This document shows positions 17,329 through 25,963 of a stretch of DNA of 36,730 nucleotides, one piece after another (the first letter of the stretch is position 1; each line of letters starts with the position of its first letter). This DNA comes from Chloroflexota bacterium (GTDB taxonomy: Bacteria; Chloroflexota; Limnocylindria; Limnocylindrales; CSP1-4). The stretch lies in the NCBI GenBank assembly GCA_003141245.1, contig PLLE01000025.1:5453-42182 (forward strand), in the 5' to 3' direction. The translations under genes were made by a program, and so were the position numbers. Under the pieces are notes generated by a model. That model searched no databases and had not been told where the DNA came from. It saw nothing but the letters and a program-made list of their open reading frames with translations.

Positions 17329-19599
17329 TCATAGCTTGCCTTTGTACCCAACTGCGTCGAGCCGCTTTCGGGCTCGCTCGAGCTCCTCGGGAGTGAATAG
17401 GCCGGCGAAATCGGGACGGAGGGCCTGGGCCTCAACGCTGAGGTCGAGCCGGCCCTTCGACCAGAGAGCGACGAACCCCTCGGACGGCTCCGTGGCTTTC
17501 AGCAACCGGTGGGCCGTCTCGAGGCCGCCGACCTCCGAAACCATCCCGAGGAACCTCGAGGCGTTGTACCCGGCCTCGCGGCGCGCGCGCTCGTACACGT
17601 CGACCATCGCCCGGTGGAACTGCTCCTCCACAGCGGTGATGGGCGTCGGCACCGTTTCTTCTTGATAGGTTCCCTCCGGGCCGGTCTCAAGGAACCGCCT
17701 CAACGAGTCGCTCGTGGTGAAGCAGCGGTATCTGAGTGCGTTGAGTTGGGCGACGACCGCTTCGTCGGCTCCAAGCTCGAAGACGATCGGGTCGCCCAGG
17801 CCCTCCTGAACCCCATTGGGCCAGACGAGATCGCCGACCACAATAAGGGCCTGCGTCTCCGGATCCGCTATCTCGAGGTCGATCTTGGGCGACGCGAGTC
17901 CGCGCTCCTTGATCCAGCTCAGGAGCTCCACGATCTCCGGGTCCAGCGCTTGCTCAACTTGTGGCTGCGTTGACGTCGCCTTGAGTTCGACCGGGACCTG
18001 CACCGGGAGATCCGCCGGCGAGGTGTGGAGGAGGCCATCCAGAACCCGGTTGGCCGCGGCCGCAAGGAGTACCCGCCGGGCGGCGAGGAACTCCCGGTAG
18101 TTCTCGACCTTCCAGAGTTCTGGCTCCATCGGGATCCACTGGCTTTCAAGACAGCCAGGATCGGCCGCGGCAACTCTGGCGAAGTAGTCGGCGGGGGCCG
18201 CATCACTGATCTCGATGTTCGTCTGTTTGGTCAGGAAGCAGAAGTTGGCCAGCGCGTTGACCTCTGCACGGCCGTAGTCGTGCTTGTACAGGAGGGCCTT
18301 CGGGAAGATGTGGTGAACCTCAAGGCCGGAGTTCTTACCCAGGAGGGACGCATTCAGCACCGAGAATGGCTGCCCCCAATCTCGCGCCGACAGTGACCGC
18401 GTCAGCAGGTAAAGCATCGGGTAAAAGCGGGCTCCGAGGCTCCAACCGCCGAAGTCGTCAGGACGGACGAGCAGGTCGCCTCGCGACATGCGGAGCTGGT
18501 CGATCAGCCGATCCAGTGAGGCGGTGGAACCGTCGATCATGGCCAGGTCCTGGTTCAACACCGTCTCGACAGATCCGGCGAAGCGACCCCACAGGAAGCT
18601 GTTGACGTACCAGTAGAGCAGCTTGTCCTGCTCAAGAGCCGACTCGAATTTCCCGCCTCGCTCGCTCAGATACCGGGTGATGACAGGGAATGCATATCGA
18701 CCGCCAAGGACCCGGTCGTGGTCCAGCCCCAGGCGGGAGCCGACGAGGTTAAGCGCCGTGTTGGCGTACTTCTCGGCCCTCTCCAGACCATCGGCGAACG
18801 TGGCCGTGTCGATCGCGGCGAGCGAGGAGAACTTCGCCTCACCGGTCGTTAGGGTCGTCACGTTTCGCAGGAGCCAGTCGAGCTGGAAGTAGTAGCCGTG
18901 GTCCCACCAGCGCTTGAGAGCGTCCTTCATCCGATCACGAGCCTGAGGCCACTGGGCGCACATCCTCGCCAGCGCCAGATCGCCCTTGGACAGCTTCGTC
19001 CCGCCGCTATTGACGCGGTTGAAGATGTCGACGACGACATCGACGGTCTTGTCCTCGCCGACGACCTGCTCAATCTGGAAGTTGATCGCCTTAATCCCGT
19101 CGAGACGGGCGATGCGATCGATGTATTGGGTCGTCGAGGCGGAGAAATCCGGATTCTCCATCACGGCCTTGAGTGCCGGCCCAACTCCGTTCTTCATGAG
19201 GCCGCTCACATCTATCCAAGCCGGGTTGTTCTTCATCTTCGCCGGCGCGTAGAACTCGAACACCTCGTTCTCGATGTCGAAGTACAGGCCGGTGAAAGCC
19301 TTTGCGTCGCCGTCGAAGAACCTCGGCGCCTCGCCTCGGATGAGGCCGTAGAGCGACGTGATGCGCTGCTGGCCGTCCAGCAGCAGTTCGACCGTTCCCT
19401 CATGCCCCGTCGCACCGCCTTTGACTGCCGCGCTGTCCTTCGGTGTCGCCCAGACCATGAGGCTCCCAACCGGGTAGCGTCGATACAGGGACGTCATGAG
19501 ACTACGCACCTGATCTCGGTTCCAGACGTAGCCTCGCTGGAACTCTGGCAGCGCAAGCGATCCCAGGTCGATCTGGCTCAGGATGGTCTGGACGTCCAC
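17329..19599 (-). CDS. GmrSD-like DUF262/DUF1524 nuclease (type IV restriction family)
   Basis: This 756-aa protein belongs to the GmrSD group, single-chain enzymes that cut DNA with modified (often glucosylated) cytosines using NTPs. The DUF262 domain shows LPEFQRGYVW (17-26) and LLDGQQRITS (about 72-81), the DGQQR NTPase motif. IFNRVNSGGTKLS follows. The DUF1524 His-Me nuclease shows LEVHHIFPKALL (about 424-435) and NFCFLTKQTNIEIS, the HHxxP..N..N pattern. An added 250-residue C-terminal region has a segment like a degenerate Vsr/DUF559 fold (VGDLVWPNGV) and a helical end found in other defence proteins (GYNASRFLGMVSE to LFTPEELERA). X1 and X2 flank it at 92 and 19 bp. The catalytic motifs are intact. 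Confidence 0.9.
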   Translation of the reverse strand: MDVQTILSQIDLGSLALPEFQRGYVWNRDQVRSLMTSLYRRYPVGSLMVWATPKDSAAVKGGATGHEGTVELLLDGQQRITSLYGLIRGEAPRFFDGDAKAFTGLYFDIENEVFEFYAPAKMKNNPAWIDVSGLMKNGVGPALKAVMENPDFSASTTQYIDRIARLDGIKAINFQIEQVVGEDKTVDVVVDIFNRVNSGGTKLSKGDLALARMCAQWPQARDRMKDALKRWWDHGYYFQLDWLLRNVTTLTTGEAKFSSLAAIDTATFADGLERAEKYANTALNLVGSRLGLDHDRVLGGRYAFPVITRYLSERGGKFESALEQDKLLYWYVNSFLWGRFAGSVETVLNQDLAMIDGSTASLDRLIDQLRMSRGDLLVRPDDFGGWSLGARFYPMLYLLTRSLSARDWGQPFSVLNASLLGKNSGLEVHHIFPKALLYKHDYGRAEVNALANFCFLTKQTNIEISDAAPADYFARVAAADPGCLESQWIPMEPELWKVENYREFLAARRVLLAAAANRVLDGLLHTSPADLPVQVPVELKATSTQPQVEQALDPEIVELLSWIKERGLASPKIDLEIADPETQALIVVGDLVWPNGVQEGLGDPIVFELGADEAVVAQLNALRYRCFTTSDSLRRFLETGPEGTYQEETVPTPITAVEEQFHRAMVDVYERARREAGYNASRFLGMVSEVGGLETAHRLLKATEPSEGFVALWSKGRLDLSVEAQALRPDFAGLFTPEELERARKRLDAVGYKGKL

Positions 19600-19691
19600 C
19601 GGATTCCCTCCCTAGCATCGCTATCGTCGCGAGGCCGTCATGATCCACCAGCGCTGCCATCGTACTTCGCGTCACCAAGCTCGCTCGAACG

Positions 19692-20787
19692 TTACGGGCG
19701 TGCCCGTCCGACCACGGAGAGGTAGACATCGGCCAGGTCGAGCAACGCGGGCAGCATTTCGCGTACGGCGAACGGCTGCCGGCCATTCATGGCCTCTTCG
19801 GCTGGCCACTCGCGCCACAAATGGAGCTCGTGCCATTCGCCGTTGGGGAGGGCGCTCAGAACTGCGGCGACCTCATCCAGGCCGCGCCCGCAGACCTCGC
19901 CCGATGGCGACCGCATCACGAGCTCGCCGTTCTCAATTCGGGCGACGAACCCGACCGCGCAGCCGCCGTTGAAGCTGCTGCCGATGTAGTCGCCGATGGC
20001 GAGCGGGTGGCGGTCGAAGGCTCGCTCCAGCGACACGCGCCGCGACGGATCGGCCAGTACGTCAAGGAACCGGGGCCAGTCCCACAGCGCCCTGTCTACG
20101 GGCCCGAACTTGTCGGCGCCGGTTCCCTTTTCCACGTACAAGCCTACTGCTACGTGGGGGCCCACCCCATATCCCTCTCCAGATGCGTAGATGAAGAGCT
20201 TGGATGCACGCCACCCCTGCTCGTGCTCGGCCCCCTGCTCGTAGCGCTCTCGCAGCGCCAGGTGCACCTCCGGGAGATGGTAGATCGGATACGACGTGAA
20301 GTCCGCGTCGACCTCCTGAAGCGGCCGCAGCAGGAGAGGGACTAGCGCCGCCTGATCCAGTCGCCGTCTCCAGGTGGTCCCCGTGACCTCGCCGAAATCC
20401 CGCGGCGCGAAGCCGGGCCAATCGCGACCGGCGTCGGAGGGGACCTGTACCGCCTTCCGGGCAACGTCCGTGCGGGCATGGTCTGGGCGCAGCCTAGAAA
20501 TCGCCTCCGCCGCATCCCCACGCACAGCTGCGGTCGCCCCGATCGATCGGATGGCGACAAGAAGCCTCAGCTGCTTCGTCCGAGTGACCGCGTCGACCGA
20601 CGGCCTCGATGACGCGAACAGCGAACGCCCCGAGCTCATCATCGCCGGCCCACTCAAACACGGCGTCGATGGCAGCCATCCCGTGGACAGCGATCGGATC
20701 ACGCCAGTCGATGCGGGTCAGCCGGTCCGCGGCGCGGGCCCCAGCCAGGGCTTTCTCTAGGTTCATACCGTCGGCGCTCACTATCAC
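19692..20787 (-). pseudogene. Protein X1, paralogue of X2, with one apparent frameshift
   Basis: The first part reads from a GTG at 20787, which overlaps the GIY-YIG stop (GTGA), through MNLEKALAGARAADRLTRID and LGAFAVRVIEAVG. Near 20590-20606 the frame must change by one base to continue with SVDAVTRTKQLRLLVAIRSI, which aligns with the same point of X2. The second part (19692 to about 20600) contains KLFIYASGEGYGVG, AVGLYVEKG and ELHLWREWPAEE and runs to a stop at 19692. The C-terminal half differs from X2, so the two share an N-terminal adaptor but carry different sensor or effector domains. I do not recognise the C-terminal domain. The shift is either a real mutation or a sequencing error. 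Confidence 0.65.
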
Positions 20788-21263
20788 CTCTGCAGGTTCG
20801 CGAACGGAAGCCGTTCATAGGCCCGCTCGAAGGCCGCGAGCAACGCCTGTTCGCGGAGCCTTGGTTCTGGGTTCTCCTGCCAGCCAACCAGAAGCTGACC
20901 TGATCCTTCGAGCTGCCACAGGCACCGGCCGCCCCAGTGGCCGACCGCGCTGCCAGCCCCGAAGTCCAGGAGTTGCGCGACCCTTCGGCGAAGCCTGTCG
21001 GCCTTGCCGATGTAGACGACAGGCGTCCGCTGCAGCCAGCGAGCGCTCAGTTCGACCACGGGAACACTGGGGTCCTTTCCCTTGAAGTGCCCACCAGTGC
21101 TCACGGGGAGGAATCTGACCTCCGCTGGCGACTCTCGCAGCACGACGTAGACGCCTGGCCCGTCTGGTATCTCCCAGCACCTGGTTGCGGTCAGGCTGGC
21201 GCCTGAGAGGAAGCCGCCAAAGCCCTCCTTCTCCAAGCCCGCGAGCGAGAAGTCGACAGTCAT
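20784..21263 (-). CDS. GIY-YIG domain protein
   Basis: This 159-aa protein has GVY at residues 37-39 and VYIGKADRLRRRV at 83-95, the two strands and following helix of the GIY-YIG fold, with Arg at 90-94. A Glu (REQALLAAFE, E138) and Asn (LPFANLQR, N156) follow at about the expected spacing for the metal-binding and accessory residues. A 20-residue insert separates the GIY and YIG strands (FLPVSTGGHFKGKD). GIY-YIG proteins nick or cut DNA, though stand-alone short forms can be non-catalytic. Its stop overlaps the start of X1 (GTGA), and the PARG-like gene ends 21 bp upstream, so the three are probably co-translated. Confidence 0.78.
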   Translation of the reverse strand: MTVDFSLAGLEKEGFGGFLSGASLTATRCWEIPDGPGVYVVLRESPAEVRFLPVSTGGHFKGKDPSVPVVELSARWLQRTPVVYIGKADRLRRRVAQLLDFGAGSAVGHWGGRCLWQLEGSGQLLVGWQENPEPRLREQALLAAFERAYERLPFANLQR

Positions 21264-21284
21264 CGATGGCCTCCCGGCCGCCGG

Positions 21285-22301
21285 TCAGTTGCCATCACTG
21301 TGGCCCCACTCCATGTTCATCTCGTCGATCAGTTTGATCGCCCTGTCGGTCTCCGTTGAGTCGCTTACTGCGAGACTGTCGCGGAGGATCGCGGTCGCCT
21401 GCTCGACCGGCTTGCGCCCTGAAGAATCACCGATATGCATGACCAGTCGATCGATGCCGGCCATTTCGGCCGCGAAGAGTTGGAGCAGAGTCATCAGGAC
21501 GCGGTTGCCACCGAAGGCGCCGCAGCCCCAGAAGCCGGAGTGGACGATGACTCGGGCGTCGGCGCCGGCGACGCGACGCGACTCGAGGACAGCCGCGCGG
21601 AAGCCTGTGAAGGCCGTGGCCAGGATCAGCTCGATCTGATCGCGGCGGTAGCGGCCGTAGCCGCCCGCGGGGGCAGCCATCGCGATCAAGTTCGTGAGGG
21701 TCGGCGGATCGATCGGGGTCGCGGCTCGGCGGACGGCGTCGGGATCGGCCTGGGCGAAGGCGTTGCCGTACAGGCCGTAGGGCCTGCCTTCGGCCGCGTT
21801 TCGATCGGTGGCGATCCGCACCCGGCGTTCGGCGCCCATGACCAGCACAGGCGTCGGCCGGCCGGCCTCAAGCGTGAGCGTGGAGCGGCCTTCCGCGACC
21901 AGGGCCTCGCGAAGCGACCCGAGCACTGGATGCTCGGCGACCTGCATCTCGTCCTGGGCGAAGAGCCCGGATCCGTAGGCGTAGAAGAGGTTCTGGTCGG
22001 CGAAGTTGACGTGCCATTCGACCGCGGAATCGGCGCCTGAAGCGGGCTCGTAGTCGAAGAAGCCGGCGCGAATCTCGAGAAGGGCCGCGGCGGCGGCCAA
22101 GTCCACCGTGGCCGGCAGCGGCATCTCGGCCCAGCGGCTGTAGTAGACGTGACCGCCGGCGGTGCCGTCCGGACAAGCGATCCGGAAGACGACCTGCTTG
22201 TTTGGGCTGTGCAGGACCGGCGGGTGCTGCCGCATCAGCGGGGACGCGTCGAATTCGCCGCGATCGAGGGGTTCAGGCGCGGGCGCGACCTTGCCCGGCA
22301 T
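21285..22301 (-). CDS. PARG-like macrodomain protein (ADP-ribose glycohydrolase family)
   Basis: This 338-aa protein matches the macrodomain fold of poly(ADP-ribose) glycohydrolase. WHVNFADQN (96-104) corresponds to the V-DFAN strand of PARG, FAQDEMQ (114-120) to the catalytic QEE loop, and SGFWGCGAFGGN (255-266) to the very conserved NWGCGAFGGD segment. The family usually has GGG before QEE; here the equivalent stretch is FYAYGSG, and the first catalytic Glu is Asp. The enzyme may still hydrolyse ADP-ribose O-glycosidic bonds, or bind ADP-ribose or a related nucleotide. It lies 21 bp before the GIY-YIG gene, suggesting ADP-ribosyl chemistry linked to the nuclease module. Fold assignment is strong; activity is uncertain. 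Confidence 0.8.
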   Translation of the reverse strand: MPGKVAPAPEPLDRGEFDASPLMRQHPPVLHSPNKQVVFRIACPDGTAGGHVYYSRWAEMPLPATVDLAAAAALLEIRAGFFDYEPASGADSAVEWHVNFADQNLFYAYGSGLFAQDEMQVAEHPVLGSLREALVAEGRSTLTLEAGRPTPVLVMGAERRVRIATDRNAAEGRPYGLYGNAFAQADPDAVRRAATPIDPPTLTNLIAMAAPAGGYGRYRRDQIELILATAFTGFRAAVLESRRVAGADARVIVHSGFWGCGAFGGNRVLMTLLQLFAAEMAGIDRLVMHIGDSSGRKPVEQATAILRDSLAVSDSTETDRAIKLIDEMNMEWGHSDGN

Positions 22302-22350
22302 CGCTACCGCCCGATCAGCGCGCGCCGGCGCGCCGGGCTTGTCCGCCAGG

Positions 22351-22916
22351 TCACGGCGTGGCTCTCTGGGCCAGCGTCTCCATCTCGGTCACCGTCCGAT
22401 CGAGCTCGTCGATCAGCGCAGCCGAGTGCGCAGGGTTGGACCGGAATGCCGTCACGAGGCTGCGGTAGTACCACAGGTCTCCTCCTTCGACGGGTTGAAG
22501 CGTTCCCACACGCGGTCGCCGATCTCGCGCAGGTCGCGCACGATCGAGCGCGCGTTGTGCAGCTTGTCGGCCGCGGAGACGAGCAGGACGGGGCCGTCCT
22601 GGCCGGCCAGGTGAGCGAGGTAGGCCTCCTTGCGGGCGCGCCATGGCGGCTTCGGGTGAGTGTCGGCATCGGTGCAGGCCTCGACGATCCTGAGGACTTC
22701 GGGCTCGAAACTCGCGACGGTCCTCCGGGCGGCGTCCGTCGGCAGACCGTCCTCGATAGCGTCATGCAGCAGTGCGGCGATCGCCTGGTCCTCGTCCGCG
22801 CCGTATTCGAGCGCGATGGAGCACGTACCCAGCAGGTGGCTCACGTACGGGATGTCCGTGCCATTGCGGCTCTGGGCTGCGTGGATCTGCGCCGCGGCGG
22901 CCAGCGCCCTGAACAT
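22351..22916 (-). pseudogene. (p)ppGpp 3'-pyrophosphohydrolase-like HD protein with frameshift
   Basis: The frame from the ATG at 22916 (MFRALAAAAQIHAAQSRNGT) contains DIPYVSHLLG, AALLHDAIED (the HD motif) and SAADKLHNARSI, all typical of the RelA/SpoT/MESH1 HD hydrolase that removes pyrophosphate from (p)ppGpp. After RVWERFNPSKE near 22478-22488 the frame ends soon in a stop, but the next frame continues with the family's usual end (GDLWYYRSLVTAFRSN, then ELDRTVTEM) to 22351. One missing G in the AGGAGGAG stretch would join them. An earlier start (ATG at 23030) is possible but overlaps the upstream gene. It is either a broken gene or an assembly error. It lies 49 bp before the PARG-like gene. 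Confidence 0.75.
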
Positions 22917-22999
22917 CTTCTCGCCGTACAGCCAGGGCTGCGCCGGAAGCGGCCACCCGCGCTCGTCGACTCCATTGGCATCTGCGTTACCCCATCGGC

Positions 23000-23386
23000 T
23001 CAGGCATCGATGACGCACCAGTGGCCGCATGGGAGCTTGGCCATCGTCCTCTCGGGGTCGCCCTCGTAGTGAACCTCCGCGTGATCCCAGCAGAAGACCA
23101 GCCGGCACTCTCGGCAGTGGAGCCTTACCAAATCCCCTGCGCCGGACCCTGCCAGGCGCTCGCCTTGGGCCTCGTACTGGGCCGGAGTGAGCTCGCTGTC
23201 GCCGTATCGATCGCCGTTGGACTGGTATGACCAGTGGCTGTCCAGCCTCCGACGCAGGTGTTCTTCTCCCCGCTCTCGGGATCGGGGCACGCCGGGCGGG
23301 TACAACTCCACATAAGCGACTTGTTTGCCGCAGATAGAGCAGTTGAAGTCCCGAATGATCGGCTCGCTGGACGGCATCGGAGTCAT
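23000..23386 (-). CDS. Small cysteine-rich protein, function unknown
   Basis: This 128-aa protein is not one I recognise. It has FNCSICGKQ near residues 14-22 and HCRECRLVFCWDHA at about 89-102, followed by CGHWCV close to the C-terminus. These CxxC and C/H clusters could make two zinc sites. The start MTPMPSSEPI is 12 bp after the stop of the RecB-like nuclease, so it is probably in the same transcript. The Cys arrangement would suit a nucleic-acid or protein-binding accessory. No catalytic motif is visible. Confidence 0.65.
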   Translation of the reverse strand: MTPMPSSEPIIRDFNCSICGKQVAYVELYPPGVPRSRERGEEHLRRRLDSHWSYQSNGDRYGDSELTPAQYEAQGERLAGSGAGDLVRLHCRECRLVFCWDHAEVHYEGDPERTMAKLPCGHWCVIDA

Positions 23387-23398
23387 CTCAACGCCATG

Positions 23399-24247
23399 CT
23401 ATCGCTCACTCATCGGGCACAAGCCCATGAAATCGCACCAGCCGCAGGAGCGAGGGCTCGGAGTGGGGGCGAAGTCGCTGGCGCGGATCGCGCGGACGCG
23501 GGCCGCCAAGTCGGTGCGCAGGGCGTCCAGCGCGGCATCGGTGCGCTCGGCGCTGAAGCGGCGGCTCTGCTCGACGCAGTAGAGGGTAACCCGTTCGGGC
23601 CGGCCCACGTCCAGCACGTCGCGGCACGCGAGCGCGTAGATCGAGAGCTGCAGGCTCGAGGTGGCCTCCTCGGGCAGACCCGCAGTGCCGGTCTTGTAGT
23701 CGATAAGCTCGACCGCGCCCGAGGGCAGGCGATCGATGCGGTCGATGAAGCCGGCGATGACGACCTGCGTGTCCGTGTCCAGGGGCAGGTGGAGGCGGAA
23801 GCGGATCTCCTCGCCGACCGTCTCGGCATCGGCGGGTTCGGCTGCCCAGAAGCGATCGAGCATCGGCTCCGCGCGCCGCCGCCAGGTCTCGGCATCGGCC
23901 TCGGCAGGCAGCGAGGCCCGGGCCCACGCGGACTCGAAGCAGTGCTCCAGGTCGGCTCGGGTGGGTGGCGGTTCGCCGCGGGCCAGTCGCTCGCGCCGCT
24001 CGCGAGTGAAGGCCTCGAACGCGCCGTGCGCCGCCGACCCGAAGTCCATGGCCGGCCGAGGCTCCGCTGCCGGAAGCCGGCACAGATACCGGAAGGCGTA
24101 CTGGCGCGGGCACCGCTCGAAGGTGTCGAAGCAGCTGTAGCTGAACCAGTCGGGCGGCTCGACGAAATCGAACGGCGATCCACCCGCGGCAACGTGCGCC
24201 GCGATCGCCTGCGGATCCGGCGCTGCGCCCCACACAACGTTCGTCAT
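23399..24247 (-). CDS. RecB/Cas4-like PD-(D/E)XK exonuclease with Fe-S cysteines
   Basis: This 282-aa nuclease starts at the ATG at 24247 (MTNVVWGAAPDPQ); longer frames overlap the PIN gene. The motifs are FSYSCFDTFERCPRQYAF (35-52), GSAAHGAFEAF (H74), VIAGFIDRID (D169), VELIDYKTG (D183, K185) and LQLSIYALAC (Q200, Y204), the full RecB nuclease set. Cysteines C46, C268, C271 and C277 (CGWCDFMGLC) are placed as in the 4Fe-4S cluster of AddB and Cas4. No cas1 or cas2 and no CRISPR repeats are near, and it lacks a helicase, so it is a stand-alone exonuclease. It lies 65 bp after the PIN toxin gene and 12 bp before the Cys-rich gene. Confidence 0.9.
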   Translation of the reverse strand: MTNVVWGAAPDPQAIAAHVAAGGSPFDFVEPPDWFSYSCFDTFERCPRQYAFRYLCRLPAAEPRPAMDFGSAAHGAFEAFTRERRERLARGEPPPTRADLEHCFESAWARASLPAEADAETWRRRAEPMLDRFWAAEPADAETVGEEIRFRLHLPLDTDTQVVIAGFIDRIDRLPSGAVELIDYKTGTAGLPEEATSSLQLSIYALACRDVLDVGRPERVTLYCVEQSRRFSAERTDAALDALRTDLAARVRAIRASDFAPTPSPRSCGWCDFMGLCPMSER

Positions 24248-24312
24248 GAAGTGAATCTGCAGCGGGCTCGTGACACCTTGGGTGGCACGCGGTGGGCTCG
24301 CAGTTCGCTGGG

Positions 24313-24714
24313 CTACGGTCGAACCAGGTCCAGCGGAAACTCCGCGGCGATCCGGTCGAAGTGATCGTCGTCTGTCGCAAGGGGCAGGGGCTCCGGCTGA
24401 GCCAGGGCACAAGCGGCGATCCACAGGTCGTCATCGCCGATCTGCTTGTAGAACCGACGCCGCAGCTCGGCGAACTTCCTGGCTAAGCCGAACGTGCCGG
24501 GGATCACCGGGTACGCGCGCAGCCGCGATTCCATGGCGGCGAGATTCCGATTGGACCACCCGCCCGACAAGGCCCCATGGAGAACCTCACCCACGGTCAC
24601 GAACGACAGGACGAGGATGCGCCCCTCGGCGACCGGGCCCCATTCAGGACGCCGCTTCCGACTATCAGTAAGGAACGTGTAGACGTTCGTGTCCAGAAGC
24701 AGCGGCTCTGCCAT
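24313..24714 (-). CDS. PIN-domain toxin (VapC-like ribonuclease)
   Basis: This 133-aa PIN protein starts at ATG 24714 (MAEPLLLDTNVYTFL), 5 bp after the stop of the 307-aa gene. LLDTNVY gives the first catalytic Asp, TVGEVLHGAL the Glu, and GDDDLWIAACALAQ the second Asp cluster, followed by LATDDDHFDRI with the last Asp. All four PIN acidic positions are present. VapC toxins cleave specific RNAs (tRNA or rRNA). A small VapB-type antitoxin is not seen; the gene directly upstream and nearly touching is much larger than usual. That protein may be the antitoxin, or the PIN protein may be an orphan recruited into the module. Confidence 0.88.
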   Translation of the reverse strand: MAEPLLLDTNVYTFLTDSRKRRPEWGPVAEGRILVLSFVTVGEVLHGALSGGWSNRNLAAMESRLRAYPVIPGTFGLARKFAELRRRFYKQIGDDDLWIAACALAQPEPLPLATDDDHFDRIAAEFPLDLVRP

Positions 24715-24719
24715 ATCCG

Positions 24720-25643
24720 CTACTGGGCGATGCCGAGGGCTTCGTAGAGGGCCTCCCACTCGGCCTCACTGACGCCTTGGAGCTGCAGATCACCGGGGTT
24801 CTCGACCGGCCCAGCTCCGGCTTCGGCGATCAGGTCCGAGACCGGGCGGTCGGTCCAGAAATCGGCTCCCTCGAAGTCCAGCGCCAGCTGGCTTCCCGAC
24901 ACGATCTCTCGCACGCGCACTGCTTTGGCCCTCCTCGTTTGCTGGTCGTAGACGATCTCGCCCTTGACCTCAGCCCGGGCGCCGAGCGCCCGCTTGATGT
25001 CCTGGTCGTGATCGGGATCGAACTGGATGTCGACTCTCTGGCCCGACGGCGTTCTGACCTGGGCGGAGCGAGCCTCCAGGTTGGCCTCGAACAGGCGGCC
25101 GGTCACGTCCCCATCCGACCGCGTGGTGGCGCTGAGCCCCGCTCGGATGGTTTCGCCAAAGCGGGCGTCGACGACGACCTCACGGTGGTGGCTGGGTCGC
25201 CGATCCTCAAGTCGAAGTGAGGCGTCAGGCCGCCGCCCGACGACGTGGTCGACGAACGCAGAGAACGCGCGGGCAAGTTCGGGATCCTCATCCACCTGCC
25301 CCGCCGCAACGTCGATCACCCGGCCGATGGCCTGTTCCGACAGCGTCTCCGCGTCGAGGTTGATCGCGCCCGGGAGCGGAGCAGCGGGGGCGGGCAGGAT
25401 CTCCGCCACGACACTGCCGGAGGTCAGGCTCGCCAGGCGGATGTGGGACGCATCTTCGATCGGCCCTTCATAGCGGCCGCCGCCAGCAGGCTGCGGTCGA
25501 CCGAGGACGCCGGCCGAGGCGCGGGCGACGAGGGTGACGAGACCGTCGAGGAATTCGGCGATCTCGCGAAGGGGGCGGTCCTCGAGCCGGTCCGCTCCCT
25601 CCAGCGTCACCCGAAAGGGTGCCTCGTTCTTCCTCTCATCCAT
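24720..25643 (-). CDS. Unknown 307-aa protein paired with the PIN toxin
   Basis: I do not recognise this protein. It has an N-terminal helical part (EIAEFLDGLVTLVARASAGV, about 26-46). A mid region follows with GPIEDASHIRLASLTSGSVV and strand-rich segments (REVVVDARFGETIRAGLSAT, VTGRLFEANLEA, GARAEVKGEIVYD) that could form two small beta barrels. A C-terminal acidic tail (VSEAEWEALYEALGIAQ) resembles the toxin-binding tails of antitoxins. Its stop is 5 bp before the PIN gene. The position suggests an antitoxin or regulator of the PIN nuclease, although it is three to four times longer than VapB. The ATG at 25643 has a modest purine-rich site (gggagc) upstream. Confidence 0.7.
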   Translation of the reverse strand: MDERKNEAPFRVTLEGADRLEDRPLREIAEFLDGLVTLVARASAGVLGRPQPAGGGRYEGPIEDASHIRLASLTSGSVVAEILPAPAAPLPGAINLDAETLSEQAIGRVIDVAAGQVDEDPELARAFSAFVDHVVGRRPDASLRLEDRRPSHHREVVVDARFGETIRAGLSATTRSDGDVTGRLFEANLEARSAQVRTPSGQRVDIQFDPDHDQDIKRALGARAEVKGEIVYDQQTRRAKAVRVREIVSGSQLALDFEGADFWTDRPVSDLIAEAGAGPVENPGDLQLQGVSEAEWEALYEALGIAQ

Positions 25644-25760
25644 GTGCCGCTCCCGTGGATGCCCATGAGACCTCGCTAATCACAGGATGGACCATCTGTC
25701 GCACGGCGTCACCCCAAGTACACGTAGCCGCCCGGACTGGTACCGATTGTGCGAGCGGGC

Positions 25761-25937
25761 GCTTACCGGCGGCTTATCGCCGGCTTTGCCGGCACGGGTC
25801 GGTGAAGGCGGCCAGGGGAGGAGAGCTGGCGATCCCTGTCATCCCGGCGCTTGGGCTCCGTGCGGACTCCGGAGGTTGAGGATGGTTCGCAGGCAGGCCG
25901 TCCACCGGCAACCTGCCGTCCCTTTCGGCCGAAGGCC
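25761..25937. repeat. Repeat copy A (about 175 bp, shared with 27790-27963)
   Basis: This segment matches 27790-27963 in the same orientation, with about four in five bases equal by eye. The most conserved part is the last 50 bases (aggcaggccgtccaccggca, later tccctttcggccgaaggcc). It includes the near-palindrome ctttcggccgaagg. In copy A, cag gca ggc (25890-25898) is mirrored by gcctgcctg (25951-25959), forming a possible hairpin. Read on the minus strand, both copies share an open frame beginning AFGRKGRQ with a stop at the same place. Copy A lies 26 bp beyond the broken 3' end of hsdM. The flanking intergenic DNA (25644-25963) shows no gene. Confidence 0.8.
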
Positions 25938-25963
25938 AATCGTTTCGGCTGCCTGCCTGAAGC

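Noticed and set aside
23399-24247. Cas4 of a CRISPR system
   Set aside because: The motifs also fit stand-alone RecB-family nucleases, and no CRISPR genes or repeats lie nearby.
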